64,000 bases of DNA from JACMNW01 sp963708425. Its GTDB lineage: Bacteria > Pseudomonadota > Alphaproteobacteria > Rhodobacterales > Rhodobacteraceae. The DNA lies in assembly GCA_963708425.1 (NCBI GenBank), contig OY970206.1, forward strand, positions 62,001 to 126,000, written 5' to 3'. The notes under the pieces are model-generated. The model made no database searches. It worked only from the letters and a program-made list of their open reading frames with translations, and had not been told where the DNA came from. A program made the translations under genes and the position numbers. Below, piece by piece: positions 48,867-57,480 of this stretch (the first letter of the stretch is position 1; every line of letters begins with the position of its first letter).

Positions 48867-48893
48867 AAATGGCGCTTTCGGGCGCCATTTTTC
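48867..48893 (+). terminator. Terminator of gap
   Basis: AAATGGCGC (48867-48875) pairs with GCGCCATTT (48882-48890) around TTTCGG, followed by TTC. The A/T flanks make it bidirectional in form. Confidence 0.85.
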
Positions 48894-48904
48894 GTTTGCG
48901 ACCC

Positions 48905-48970
48905 ATGCATTTCATGCATAGCCGCACCGCAGCATTGGCCGTTGCGGGTTGCGGCTGGATTTCCTAATTT
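48905..48970 (+). promoter_or_regulatory. Promoter region of the DUF1127 gene with LysR-type box
   Basis: ATGC-N7-GCAT at 48905-48919, then AGCCGC and GCAGCAT, followed by TTGCGG (48942-48947), a 17-base spacer and TAATTT (48965-48970). The T-N11-A motif is centred about 65 bp before the expected start, the usual LysR activation position. The same elements, in the same order, precede the candidate small RNA at 38 kb. Confidence 0.55.
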
Positions 48971-49020
48971 ACATTCAAGCGAGAAGAACAAGCAGACGCT
49001 CGCGGATGAAAGGAAATGAG

Positions 49021-49191
49021 ATGATAACCGTTATTAGTATGTTGAAAGAAGCCGCCCGCAACTATTCGCTGTATCGCCAAACGCGCGATGAAATTGCGAA
49101 TATGCCGCTGGACGTGGCGCTGGACCTTGGGATTTATCGTGGCGATGCTGAACGTATTGCCCGGGCAGCAGTTTACGGCAAAGCTGCCTAA
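49021..49191 (+). CDS. DUF1127 domain-containing small protein
   Basis: A 56-residue arginine-containing peptide of the DUF1127 (YjiS-like) family: LYRQTRDEIANMPLDVALDL followed by GIYRGDAERIARAAVYG. Some alphaproteobacterial DUF1127 proteins bind RNA and affect small-RNA turnover (CcaF1 in Rhodobacter). ATG 49021 follows AAGGAAATGAG. It has its own promoter and terminator. Its regulation appears linked to the small-RNA locus at 38 kb through a shared upstream motif. Confidence 0.87.
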   Translation: MITVISMLKEAARNYSLYRQTRDEIANMPLDVALDLGIYRGDAERIARAAVYGKAA

Positions 49192-49222
49192 ACCTAGCTA
49201 TCGAAAATCCGAACGACGACTT

Positions 49223-49244
49223 GGGGGCCCCGTAGGCCCCCTTT
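49223..49244 (+). terminator. Terminator of the DUF1127 gene
   Basis: GGGGGCC (49223-49229), CCGTA, GGCCCCC (49235-49241), then TTT. It lies just before the convergent coaD stop. Confidence 0.8.
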
Positions 49245-49249
49245 GCATG

Positions 49250-49741
49250 TCAACTGTAGCGCGCTTTCAACGCTTTCGCGACGGGTGGCGTTACGAACTT
49301 TGATACATCGCCACCCAGCCGCGCGATTTCCTTGACCAGTTTCGACGCAATTGCCTGTCGCCGCGCATCCGCCATCATGAATACCGTTTCGATCGAAGCG
49401 TCCAGCGCGCGGTTCATGCCAACCATCTGAAATTCATATTCAAAATCGGCCACAGCACGCAGGCCGCGAACGATGATGGTGGCCCCCACATCACGGGCGC
49501 AATCGATCAACAGGTTCTCAAACGGATGCACCACAATCTCGCCACCCGTTTTGGCGACGATACCGGCGCATTCTGCTTCGACCATGGCGACCCGCTCTTC
49601 AAGGGTGAACAGCGGGGCTTTGTCGCGGTTGATTGCTACACCGATCACCAGCCGGTCAACCAGCGCCATGGCGCGCTGAATGATATCAACATGCCCCAAT
49701 GTCACCGGATCAAAGGTGCCGGGATAAAGACCAATGCGCAT
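49250..49741 (-). CDS. coaD: Phosphopantetheine adenylyltransferase
   Basis: A 163-residue nucleotidyltransferase of coenzyme A synthesis. YPGTFDPVTLGHVDII carries the T/HxGH active-site motif, and VRGLRAVADFEYEFQM and FMMADARRQAIASKLVKEIA are family blocks; the late SSTxVRE-type motif is replaced by IASKLVKE as in alphaproteobacteria. GGGGGAC precedes the ATG. Confidence 0.96.
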   Translation of the reverse strand: MRIGLYPGTFDPVTLGHVDIIQRAMALVDRLVIGVAINRDKAPLFTLEERVAMVEAECAGIVAKTGGEIVVHPFENLLIDCARDVGATIIVRGLRAVADFEYEFQMVGMNRALDASIETVFMMADARRQAIASKLVKEIARLGGDVSKFVTPPVAKALKARYS

Positions 49742-49813
49742 GAAGTCCCCCCAAAACTACGACATGGGCCACGCAACATTATTGCGCAGCCCGATGCAAG
49801 GGCGAAACCGGTT

Positions 49814-50248
49814 TCAGAAGCCTTTGATCATGCCTTCAAGCGCGTCTTTTTCGGTGGATAGCTCATCCAACCGCGCCTTTACCACGTCACCGATAGAGAT
49901 GAATCCAATCATGGTATCACCCTCCATCACCGGCATATGTCGAAACCGGCCGTCGGTCATTTTCTGCATTACATCGACTGCGTGTTCCTCGCGGGTGCAC
50001 GCAATGATCTTTGACGTCATAATGGTTTCGACGGGGTCGGTTAGGCATGCGGCCCCTCGGCGGCCTAGCTCGCGGACGATATCGCGCTCCGACAAAATGC
50101 CCGTAGCGCGCTTGCCATCGGGTGAAATTACTACCGCACCAATGCGCCGTGTCGATAATTCCGTCGCAGCTTCAGCTATGGTAGCGCCAGGTTTTACTGT
50201 GAAAACGGTCTGCGCACCTTTGATTCTGAGTATCCGTGAGACAGTCAT
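49814..50248 (-). CDS. CBS domain protein
   Basis: A 144-residue protein consisting of two CBS repeats (VKPGATIAEAATELSTRRIGAV with GILSERDIVREL; then HAVDVMQKMTDGRFRHMPVME with GFISIGDVVKARLDEL). Stand-alone CBS pairs bind adenine nucleotides and regulate other proteins; the partner is unknown. ATG 50248 has GGGAGGAT upstream. Confidence 0.9.
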   Translation of the reverse strand: MTVSRILRIKGAQTVFTVKPGATIAEAATELSTRRIGAVVISPDGKRATGILSERDIVRELGRRGAACLTDPVETIMTSKIIACTREEHAVDVMQKMTDGRFRHMPVMEGDTMIGFISIGDVVKARLDELSTEKDALEGMIKGF

Positions 50249-50368
50249 GACATCCTCCCTAGTGGCGTTAAGGGTCTGCTGCATAGGGGTTTCTGTCAAG
50301 CGCCGTGATATTTGATGGGCGTCACATTCTGCGAGGTATATGGAACACGCGGCCTTGCAAGCGCGAGG

Positions 50369-51265
50369 CTACGGCACCGCTGAAAATGCTTCCAGTCGCA
50401 AAACCTCTTTCCGCAGGCCGTGTGCCAAAAGATCGGCGAAGCGATTGAGGCGGTCCACCCGCGCGTCGTCGGCATGCCGGATCAACCAGAACGCGCGGGT
50501 CAGGTGAACCCCTTGCGGTAGCAGCTTAACCAGTTCCGGTGCCGACGGCAGTGCAAAATCATGTACCACGCCGACCCCTGCCCCGTGGCGCAGCCAATTG
50601 AGTTGCACTGAGACGGAGTTCGAGGCAAGCGGCGGCACCCCTGCCCCAATCTGGGTCAGGTAGTCCAATTCTTTGTCAAAGATCATGTCAGGGATGTAGC
50701 CGACCAAGCGATGGTCGTTCAGGTTTGCTACGTTTGTGATTGGGTTGTGTTGGGCCAGATAGTCGCGGCTGGCGGCAAGGTGCAGTTGGTAGTCGGTCAA
50801 CTTTTGCACAGTCAACCGGCCCGCCTCGGGGCGTGACACGGCAATGGCCAAATCAGCCTCGCGTTTTGACAGATTAAAGACCCGTGGCAGAGCGACGATC
50901 TGCACTTCCAGTCCAGGATTTTCATCGCAGATAGCGGCAAGCACTTGCGGCAGCAGGTAGTTTGCACAGCCGTCGGGTGCGCCAATGCGAATTTGGCCGG
51001 TTAGCCCTTCCGGGCCGGAACCCGCCTCGCGTGCGCCAACCATCGCGGTTTCGGCGCGTTCGGCATGGGTCATCAGGCCGGTGCCTTGATCAGTCAGCGC
51101 ATAGCCCTGCGGTGATTTCACGAATAGCCGCGCGCCGATTGCTTGCTCCAGCCGCGCAATCCTGCGGCCCACGGTAGCGGGATCAAGCTTCAACGTCTTT
51201 CCAGCACTTGATAGGCTTTCCGTACGTGCGACGGCAAGAAATACGCGGAGGTCATCCCAGTCCAT
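50369..51265 (-). CDS. LysR family transcriptional regulator, divergent from mmsA
   Basis: A 298-residue LysR regulator: MDWDDLRVFLAVARTESLSSAG, LKLDPATVGRRIARLEQAIG, and an effector domain containing IRIGAPDGCANYLLPQVLAAI. It is transcribed away from mmsA across 100 bp that holds a 12-bp inverted repeat; one arm overlaps its own ribosome site (AAGGG). It probably responds to valine or propanal-type metabolites and controls mmsA. Confidence 0.9.
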   Translation of the reverse strand: MDWDDLRVFLAVARTESLSSAGKTLKLDPATVGRRIARLEQAIGARLFVKSPQGYALTDQGTGLMTHAERAETAMVGAREAGSGPEGLTGQIRIGAPDGCANYLLPQVLAAICDENPGLEVQIVALPRVFNLSKREADLAIAVSRPEAGRLTVQKLTDYQLHLAASRDYLAQHNPITNVANLNDHRLVGYIPDMIFDKELDYLTQIGAGVPPLASNSVSVQLNWLRHGAGVGVVHDFALPSAPELVKLLPQGVHLTRAFWLIRHADDARVDRLNRFADLLAHGLRKEVLRLEAFSAVP

Positions 51266-51272
51266 TCGACCG

Positions 51273-51334
51273 CCCTTGCAAAAATGCAAAACCCTTTTGA
51301 AATATTGCCTCTGTTTCCAGCGTTTTTGCAAGGG
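51273..51334. promoter_or_regulatory. Long inverted repeat in the lysR-mmsA intergenic region
   Basis: CCCTTGCAAAAA (51273-51284) and TTTTTGCAAGGG (51323-51334) are perfect reverse complements, 38 bases apart. The left arm extends into a TGCAAAA copy. Suits a bivalent LysR tetramer site between divergent genes. Confidence 0.6.
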
Positions 51335-51365
51335 TAGGATATGGGTAACAAAAGGGAGAATTGCG

Positions 51366-52865
51366 ATGAAAGAAATCGGTCACTGGATCAACGGCAAACT
51401 GGTTGCGGGAACCTCGGGCAAATTTGCCGACGTGTTCAATCCGGCAACGGGCGAAGTGCAGGCACGCGTGGCACTGGCGTCGATTGCGGAACTTGATGCT
51501 GCCGTCGCGGATGCGGCGAAGGCGCAAGTCAAGTGGGGGGCAACCAATCCGCAGCGTCGGGCGCGCGTGATGATGGAAATGGTGCGCCTCTTGAATCGTG
51601 ACATGCAGGAGCTGGCGGAAGCGCTGTCAAGTGAACATGGCAAGACCATTCCAGATGCGAAAGGCGATATTCAGCGCGGGCTGGAAGTGATCGAATACTG
51701 CATCGGGGCGCCGCAAATGCTGAAAGGCGAGTTTACAGATAGTGCCGGTCCGGGTATCGATATGTATTCGATGCGGCAGCCTTTGGGCGTGGCCGCTGGC
51801 ATTACGCCATTCAACTTTCCGGCGATGATTCCGATGTGGAAGATGGGGCCGGCGCTGGCCTGTGGCAATGCGTTTATCCTCAAGCCATCAGAACGCGCCC
51901 CGACGGTGCCGCTGATGCTGGCAGCCCTTATGAAGGAAGCAGGTCTGCCTGATGGCGTGATGCAAGTGATCAACGGTGACAAGGTGTCGGTGGATGCGAT
52001 CTTGGACAATCCGACCATCGCTGCGATTGGCTTTGTCGGATCGACCCCAATCGCCGAATACATCTATGGGCGCGGTTGTTCCAACGGCAAGCGCGTGCAG
52101 TGTTTTGGGGGCGCCAAGAACCACATGATCATCATGCCGGACGCCGATCTTGACCTGGCGGCGGATGCGCTTGTCGGCGCGGGCTACGGCGCTGCGGGCG
52201 AGCGGTGCATGGCAATCTCGGTCGCCGTGCCGGTGGGTGATGCGACGGCCGACGCATTGATTGAACGGTTGATCCCCCGGATCGAGAAACTGAAGGTCGG
52301 GCCCTATACGGCTGGCAATGATGTGGATTATGGCCCCGTTGTTACAGCTGCGGCGAAGGCCAACATCATGCGGTTGGTGGAGTCTGGTGTGGCAGCTGGT
52401 GCCAAGCTGGTCGTCGATGGGCGTGGGTTCAAATTGCAGGGTTACGAGGACGGTTTTTTTGTCGGGCCACATCTGTTTGACCACGTGACCACCGACATGG
52501 AAATCTATCGCAAAGAGATTTTCGGGCCAGTTCTAAGCACGGTGCGCGCCAAGACTTATGAAGAAGCCTTGGGCATCGCCATGGACAACGAGTATGGCAA
52601 CGGAACGGCGATCTACACGCGCGACGGGGACACAGCCCGAGACTTTGCGAACCGCATCAATGTTGGAATGATTGGCATCAACGTGCCAATTCCAGTGCCG
52701 CTGGCTTACCACACCTTCGGCGGTTGGAAGAAATCAGCCTTCGGTGATTTGAACCAGCACGGGCCGGACAGTTTCCGGTTTTACACCCGGACGAAAACCA
52801 TCACCTCGCGCTGGCCGCGCGGAATCAAGGAAGGCGCGAGCCTGAACTTCAAACCGATGGAGTGA
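51366..52865 (+). CDS. mmsA: Methylmalonate-semialdehyde dehydrogenase (CoA-acylating)
   Basis: A 499-residue aldehyde dehydrogenase making propionyl-CoA from methylmalonate semialdehyde in valine/inositol breakdown. ATG 51366 follows GGGAGAA. ITPFNFPAMIPMWKMGPAL and the NAD-binding GSTPIAEYI are typical of MmsA, and the catalytic Cys near 281 is in AAGERCMAISVAVPVG; the Arg pair binding CoA-linked carboxylates and the final MKTITSRW-type block (TKTITSRWP) are present. Confidence 0.95.
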   Translation: MKEIGHWINGKLVAGTSGKFADVFNPATGEVQARVALASIAELDAAVADAAKAQVKWGATNPQRRARVMMEMVRLLNRDMQELAEALSSEHGKTIPDAKGDIQRGLEVIEYCIGAPQMLKGEFTDSAGPGIDMYSMRQPLGVAAGITPFNFPAMIPMWKMGPALACGNAFILKPSERAPTVPLMLAALMKEAGLPDGVMQVINGDKVSVDAILDNPTIAAIGFVGSTPIAEYIYGRGCSNGKRVQCFGGAKNHMIIMPDADLDLAADALVGAGYGAAGERCMAISVAVPVGDATADALIERLIPRIEKLKVGPYTAGNDVDYGPVVTAAAKANIMRLVESGVAAGAKLVVDGRGFKLQGYEDGFFVGPHLFDHVTTDMEIYRKEIFGPVLSTVRAKTYEEALGIAMDNEYGNGTAIYTRDGDTARDFANRINVGMIGINVPIPVPLAYHTFGGWKKSAFGDLNQHGPDSFRFYTRTKTITSRWPRGIKEGASLNFKPME

Positions 52866-52976
52866 TCTTTAGCGTCACGCATCGGCAACATAGCGACCCC
52901 TTTCCCCTACGCCCATTGCGGCGTTTGGGGTGGGGCGGTAGACGGGGCATCCACAGACCGCTTGCAAGGAGCGTTG

Positions 52977-54191
52977 ATGTACCGTGTCTCGCCGTTCATT
53001 TCGGCCTTTGCCTGGGCATTGCTTGGCGGCATGGCGATTGCCACGCTTTGGGTGAACCTGTCACCCGCCAGCTATTACGACACGATCGAATGGCGGTTGG
53101 CGGATTTCCAACTTCACGACTGGATGGTGGAAAATCCGTCAAGCTTGACACCGATGAAAATCGTCGGCGACGGGTTGATGGCGTTCTTTATGTTCTTTGT
53201 TGGCAAGGAATTGTGGGAATCCCTGGTGCTGGAACGAGGGGCGCTAAGTGGGCGGCGCGCACTAGTACCCATGGGGTTATCTATTGGCGCGATGCTTGGG
53301 GCCACTGTTTTTTGGACCCTTGTGTCGGGCATGATCGAAACGGCGGAAGAGGCGGAGTTTGCCACGGGCTGGGTGGTGCCTTTGGGGTCTGACGTTGTAC
53401 TGTGCTATCTGATGGGGCGATGGGTGTTTGGGCCGGGACATATGGCGCTGCACGTGCTGTTGCTGTTAACCGTCTCTGCCAATATCATCGGGTTGCTGGT
53501 TTTGGGGTTGGCGGCCCCGAACGCATCTGTGCGATTGCTATGGTTAATGCTGCCGTTGATTGCCAGCGTTGGTGCTTGGGCATTGGCCGGACGGCGGCCC
53601 GACGACACCGCATCAGAGCGTCGCAGGCGCCAGACATTGCATCTTTGGCCCTATATTGTTGCCGGTGTGCTCAGTTGGCTTGGCGTGGCGGCGTCGGGTC
53701 TGCCGCCCGCTTTGGGGCTATTGCCGGTCATACCAGCGATTGCCCATGCGGACCGCGCTTTCGGGCTGTTTGCAGAGGCTGAGGAGCTGCTCCATGACCC
53801 GTTGAACCGGCTGGCGCACCTGTTGATCCGCCCCCTTGGGGTGATCTTGTTCCTATTCGGTTTGACCTACGGCGGCATTGATCTTGCCGCATTTGCGCCA
53901 ACAACCGTTGTCGTGCTTGCCGCGATGTGGATCGGCAAGCCCGTCGGCCTTGTCGCGGCTTGGGTGTTGTTTGAACGGTTGGCTGGCGTGCATCTGCCAC
54001 ACAGTTTGGTACGGCGAGATCTTTACCTTATCGCATTGATCATGGGCATTGGATTTACCATGCCGGTGTTGGCGCTGGACCGCGCATTACCCGGTGGTGC
54101 CATGCAAGAAGCGGCGCGGCTTGGTTGCGCGCTTAGCATGCTGGCGGCACCGATGGCGTTGGTCTTGTCGCGTCGGCGGTTCAAACGATAG
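52977..54191 (+). CDS. NhaA-like membrane protein lacking the Asp-Asp pair
   Basis: A 404-residue polytopic membrane protein of the Na+/H+ antiporter NhaA family. Compared with E. coli NhaA from memory, LMAFFMFFVGKELWESL matches TM2, GSDVVLCYLMGRW keeps the equivalent of Asp133, WIGKPVGLV keeps Lys300, and GIGFTMPVL matches the last conserved motif. The essential Asp163-Asp164 (IIDDLGAI) is replaced by VSANIIGL. It therefore may not exchange Na+/H+ normally. AAGGAG precedes ATG 52977, preferred over the TTG at 52962. Confidence 0.8.
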   Translation: MYRVSPFISAFAWALLGGMAIATLWVNLSPASYYDTIEWRLADFQLHDWMVENPSSLTPMKIVGDGLMAFFMFFVGKELWESLVLERGALSGRRALVPMGLSIGAMLGATVFWTLVSGMIETAEEAEFATGWVVPLGSDVVLCYLMGRWVFGPGHMALHVLLLLTVSANIIGLLVLGLAAPNASVRLLWLMLPLIASVGAWALAGRRPDDTASERRRRQTLHLWPYIVAGVLSWLGVAASGLPPALGLLPVIPAIAHADRAFGLFAEAEELLHDPLNRLAHLLIRPLGVILFLFGLTYGGIDLAAFAPTTVVVLAAMWIGKPVGLVAAWVLFERLAGVHLPHSLVRRDLYLIALIMGIGFTMPVLALDRALPGGAMQEAARLGCALSMLAAPMALVLSRRRFKR

Positions 54192-54375
54192 GCAGCGCTG
54201 CGGTTGTGCAGAACCGTTGTAAACCACGGGGCTTTTCTACATACTCGGCAGAAGGGGTTTTTGTCTGCACGGATTTCGCCGTCAGCTGAGAATCCAAGAA
54301 AACAACTTGGCATTAAGGCATGTCTGGTAACTGGGGAAAAACCCTGGGCATTGGGGCGCAGGCCATGAGGCGTGC

Positions 54376-55029
54376 ATGATCGAGTTTGAGAACGTCAGCA
54401 AGTCCTTCTGGACTGGCAAGCAACGCAAGGTCATTCTGGACCGGGCGTCATTTCGCGTGGAGTTGGGCAATTCTCTTGGTATCTTGGCCGCGAATGGTAC
54501 TGGCAAGACCACCATAATCAACATGATGGCCGGGTTGGAAAAGCCGGACGAGGGTCAAGTGATCCGTACATCGCGGATCTCTTTCCCACTTGGTTTTATG
54601 GGTGGTGTGATGTCAAAGCACACCGCCACGGAAAATGCGCGATATATTGCGCGGCTGTATGGACTTGATCCCGACTACGTGGAAAGTTTTTGTCGCTGGC
54701 TCTGCGGACTGGAAGAATATTTCGACATGCCGCTTGGCATCTACAGTGCTGGCATGAAGGCGCGGTTTTCGTTTTCTTTGATGTTGGCGCTGGAATTTGA
54801 CATCTATCTGATCGATGAAGGCATGCCTGCAACGACTGATGTCGAGTTTAACCGCAAAGCAGGGTCGCTACTGCGTGACCGCTTGAAAGACGCGACCGTG
54901 GTTATCGTGTCGCATCAACCCCAAACGTTGGAAAAATTCTGTCGCTCTGCGGCTGTTTTGAAGAACGGGCAGTTGTATATGTTCGAAACCCTGGAAGAGG
55001 CAAAGCGACTTTATGACTATCAAAGTTAA
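54376..55029 (+). CDS. kpsT: Capsule polysaccharide export ATP-binding protein
   Basis: A 217-residue ABC ATPase of the KpsT/CtrD/BexA group, which powers export of group 2-type capsular polysaccharide. Walker A reads AANGTGKTT (usually RNGAGKST), the signature YSAGMKARFSFSL matches the YSSGMRARLGF-type motif of KpsT, and Walker B is DIYLIDEGMP. GAGGCG lies before ATG 54376. It overlaps the kpsE-like gene by 17 bp. The partner permease kpsM is not in this window. Confidence 0.86.
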   Translation: MIEFENVSKSFWTGKQRKVILDRASFRVELGNSLGILAANGTGKTTIINMMAGLEKPDEGQVIRTSRISFPLGFMGGVMSKHTATENARYIARLYGLDPDYVESFCRWLCGLEEYFDMPLGIYSAGMKARFSFSLMLALEFDIYLIDEGMPATTDVEFNRKAGSLLRDRLKDATVVIVSHQPQTLEKFCRSAAVLKNGQLYMFETLEEAKRLYDYQS

Positions 55030-56635
55030 AGCCAGTCGGTTTCGAATTCGCAGAGCTGACCCTGCAAAGGCCCCACCGCCTGCCGATATGGGCGACAGCC
55101 TGTTGCCGATGGATGACGGTTTTGGGCCAGAGCCGTTTCCGACGGCCCGCGCTGCGACCCCTGCCCCAGCAGTCGTTGATCCTGCGACAGAAACAGCGTT
55201 GGATGCCATTCGGCGCGAAGGGCTGACGGGGCGACAGTTGCGCCTTGCCCGCCGGGTCGCGATGAAAAACGGCCTGCCCGCAACATCGGATTTTGACGCG
55301 GTTCGCCTGCTGCGCGCCGCTGGCATCGACCCGTTTCAGCGCAATTCGATGCTGGAGCTCGTGGCCTCGGAGGGTCAGGCTGGCGTCAGCGGTTCGCGCG
55401 AGTTGCAGAAAGTGCCCGGCGACGGCAATCGTCTGCCACAAACGTCAAAGCCGCTAAGCGTACCAACGACAGGGCAGCGAGCTGAGCAAAGCCTTGCCGC
55501 CGATGTGATGAAAATTCAGCGCGACATGGCGAAACGACGCCAACGCAAACTGGCCGCGATGGCCGTCCGGCTATTTTTCTTTGTATTGCTGCCGACCGTT
55601 CTGGCGGGGATTTACTACTATGTCATCGCCACCCCGATGTTTTCGACCCGGTCCGAATTCGTTATCCAACAAGCGGAACCTAAGGGCACCGGTATGGGCG
55701 GGCTGTTCAGCGGAACCCAATTTGCGACGTCGCAAGACTCGATCGCCGTTCAAGGTTATCTGCAATCGCGCGAAGCCATGCAGCGGCTGGATGCCGACAT
55801 TGGGTTTCGAACGCATTTCAATCAGCCGCAAATTGATGCGCTTCAACGACTTGCGCCCGACGCGAGTGCCGAAGCGGCGTACAAGTTGTATCGGCGCAAC
55901 GTAAAGATAGCCTACGATCCGACCGAGGGCTTGATACGGATGGACGTGATCGCAGCCGATCCTGAAACGGCGACCGCGTATTCTCGCGCTTTGATTGGTT
56001 ATGCCGAAGACCAGGTCGATCATCTGACACAACGCCTTCGCGAGGATCAGATGCAAGGCGCGCGCGAGAGCTACACCGAGGCCGAAGCGAACATGTTGGC
56101 TGCCGAACGCAAGGTGGTTGAGCTTCAGGAAAAGTACAAAATCCTGTCGTCCGAAGTTGAGGCGTCTCTGATCACGCAGCAAGTGGCGGCGCTTGAAACG
56201 CAATTGACGCAGGACCGGCTGTCGCTTGCCGAAATGGGCAACAACGCAGAACCGAACCAGGCCAGAATGGAGCCGCTGAAACGCCGGATGGAAGCGTTGC
56301 AGATCGAAATTAGGGCGCTGCGGTCACAGCTTACCGAAGATAGCGAAGATGGCCTGTCGCTGGCGCAGGTGCAAAGCGAATTGCTGGTAGCAAAGGCGAA
56401 TGTCGAAACCCGGCAAATGCTGTTGGCGCAATCCCTGCAGTCGCTGGAAACATCGCGGATCGAGGCAAATCGGCAAGTGCGCTATCTGTCACTTTCGGTT
56501 AGTCCGGTAGCACCTGATGAAGCAACTTTTCCCCGCGCGTTTGAAAACACCATGGTGGCGATGATGATCTTCGCTGGGATATATCTGATGATCTCAATGA
56601 CCGCGGCGATCTTGCGCGAGCAGGTCTCGGCGTAA
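55013..56635 (+). CDS. kpsE: Capsule polysaccharide export inner-membrane protein, KpsE-like
   Basis: A 540-residue polysaccharide co-polymerase of the KpsE/CtrB/BexC family, longer than the usual 380 because of a cytoplasmic N-terminal extension of about 180 residues (Pro/Ala rich, then LTGRQLRLARRVAMKNGLP). A first transmembrane helix (MAVRLFFFVLLPTVLAGIYYY) precedes the periplasmic coiled coil, and a second (MVAMMIFAGIYLMISMTAAI) lies near the C terminus, closing the family topology. It forms the periplasmic bridge to the outer-membrane channel. It is 9 bp before kdsA. Confidence 0.86.
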   Translation: MTIKVKASRFRIRRADPAKAPPPADMGDSLLPMDDGFGPEPFPTARAATPAPAVVDPATETALDAIRREGLTGRQLRLARRVAMKNGLPATSDFDAVRLLRAAGIDPFQRNSMLELVASEGQAGVSGSRELQKVPGDGNRLPQTSKPLSVPTTGQRAEQSLAADVMKIQRDMAKRRQRKLAAMAVRLFFFVLLPTVLAGIYYYVIATPMFSTRSEFVIQQAEPKGTGMGGLFSGTQFATSQDSIAVQGYLQSREAMQRLDADIGFRTHFNQPQIDALQRLAPDASAEAAYKLYRRNVKIAYDPTEGLIRMDVIAADPETATAYSRALIGYAEDQVDHLTQRLREDQMQGARESYTEAEANMLAAERKVVELQEKYKILSSEVEASLITQQVAALETQLTQDRLSLAEMGNNAEPNQARMEPLKRRMEALQIEIRALRSQLTEDSEDGLSLAQVQSELLVAKANVETRQMLLAQSLQSLETSRIEANRQVRYLSLSVSPVAPDEATFPRAFENTMVAMMIFAGIYLMISMTAAILREQVSA

Positions 56636-56644
56636 GGGGCGGCA

Positions 56645-57475
56645 ATGAAGCACGTATCATTTGGTGGACTGACGGTTGGCAATGACCGGGCGTTGTTGGT
56701 GATCGCAGGCCCGTGCCAGCTCGAAAGCCTTGATCATGCTCAGGCGATTGCAGGGGCGATGGCAGAGGCGTGCAAGGCGGTCGGCGCGCAGTATGTGTTC
56801 AAGGCGAGCTATGACAAAGCAAACCGGACCTCTTTGGGTGGGCGGCGTGGGATGGGCGTTGAGGCGGGCTTGGCGGTTTTGGAAACCATTCGCGCCTCTG
56901 GCTTGCCGGTACTGACGGATGTGCATGATGTAGGTCAGGCACGCGAAGTCGGGCTGATCGTCGATGTCATCCAGATACCAGCGTTTTTGTGTCGGCAAAC
57001 GGATCTGTTGCTTGCGGCTGGTGCATCCGGGGCTGTGGTGAACATCAAGAAGGGCCAGTTTCTGGCCCCGTGGGATATGGCGAATGTTGCGGCCAAGGTA
57101 GCCTCAACCGGAAATCAACGCATCTTGCTGACGGAACGCGGGGTCAGCTTTGGCTACAACGCGCTGGTGACTGATATGCGCAGCCTGCCGATTATGATGC
57201 GGACCGGATATCCGGTGATCATGGATGCGACCCATTCGGTGCAGCAGCCGGGCGGACTTGGCGGATCAAGCGGCGGGCAGCGCGAATTTGCGCCCGTGAT
57301 GGCGCGGGCGGCGGTGTCGCTGGGGATTGCCGGGGTGTTCATCGAGACGCATGAAGACCCGGATAATGCGCCTTCTGATGGGCCAAACATGATTCCGTTG
57401 GCGCAGATGCCAGCTTTGCTCAGGAGCCTAATGCAATTTGACGGTTTGGCAAAGTCAGACCCTTTGCGCGTTTGA
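56645..57475 (+). CDS. kdsA: 3-deoxy-8-phosphooctulonate synthase
   Basis: A 276-residue Kdo-8-phosphate synthase joining PEP and arabinose-5-phosphate. VIAGPCQLESLDHAQAIA starts the barrel, with FKASYDKANRTS and IPAFLCRQTDLLLAAG and the metal/phosphate loop DATHSVQQPGG. GGGGCGG precedes the ATG. Kdo is used both for lipopolysaccharide and for the poly-Kdo linker of group 2 capsules, which explains its place after kpsT-kpsE. Confidence 0.95.
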   Translation: MKHVSFGGLTVGNDRALLVIAGPCQLESLDHAQAIAGAMAEACKAVGAQYVFKASYDKANRTSLGGRRGMGVEAGLAVLETIRASGLPVLTDVHDVGQAREVGLIVDVIQIPAFLCRQTDLLLAAGASGAVVNIKKGQFLAPWDMANVAAKVASTGNQRILLTERGVSFGYNALVTDMRSLPIMMRTGYPVIMDATHSVQQPGGLGGSSGGQREFAPVMARAAVSLGIAGVFIETHEDPDNAPSDGPNMIPLAQMPALLRSLMQFDGLAKSDPLRV

Positions 57476-57480
57476 TCGCA

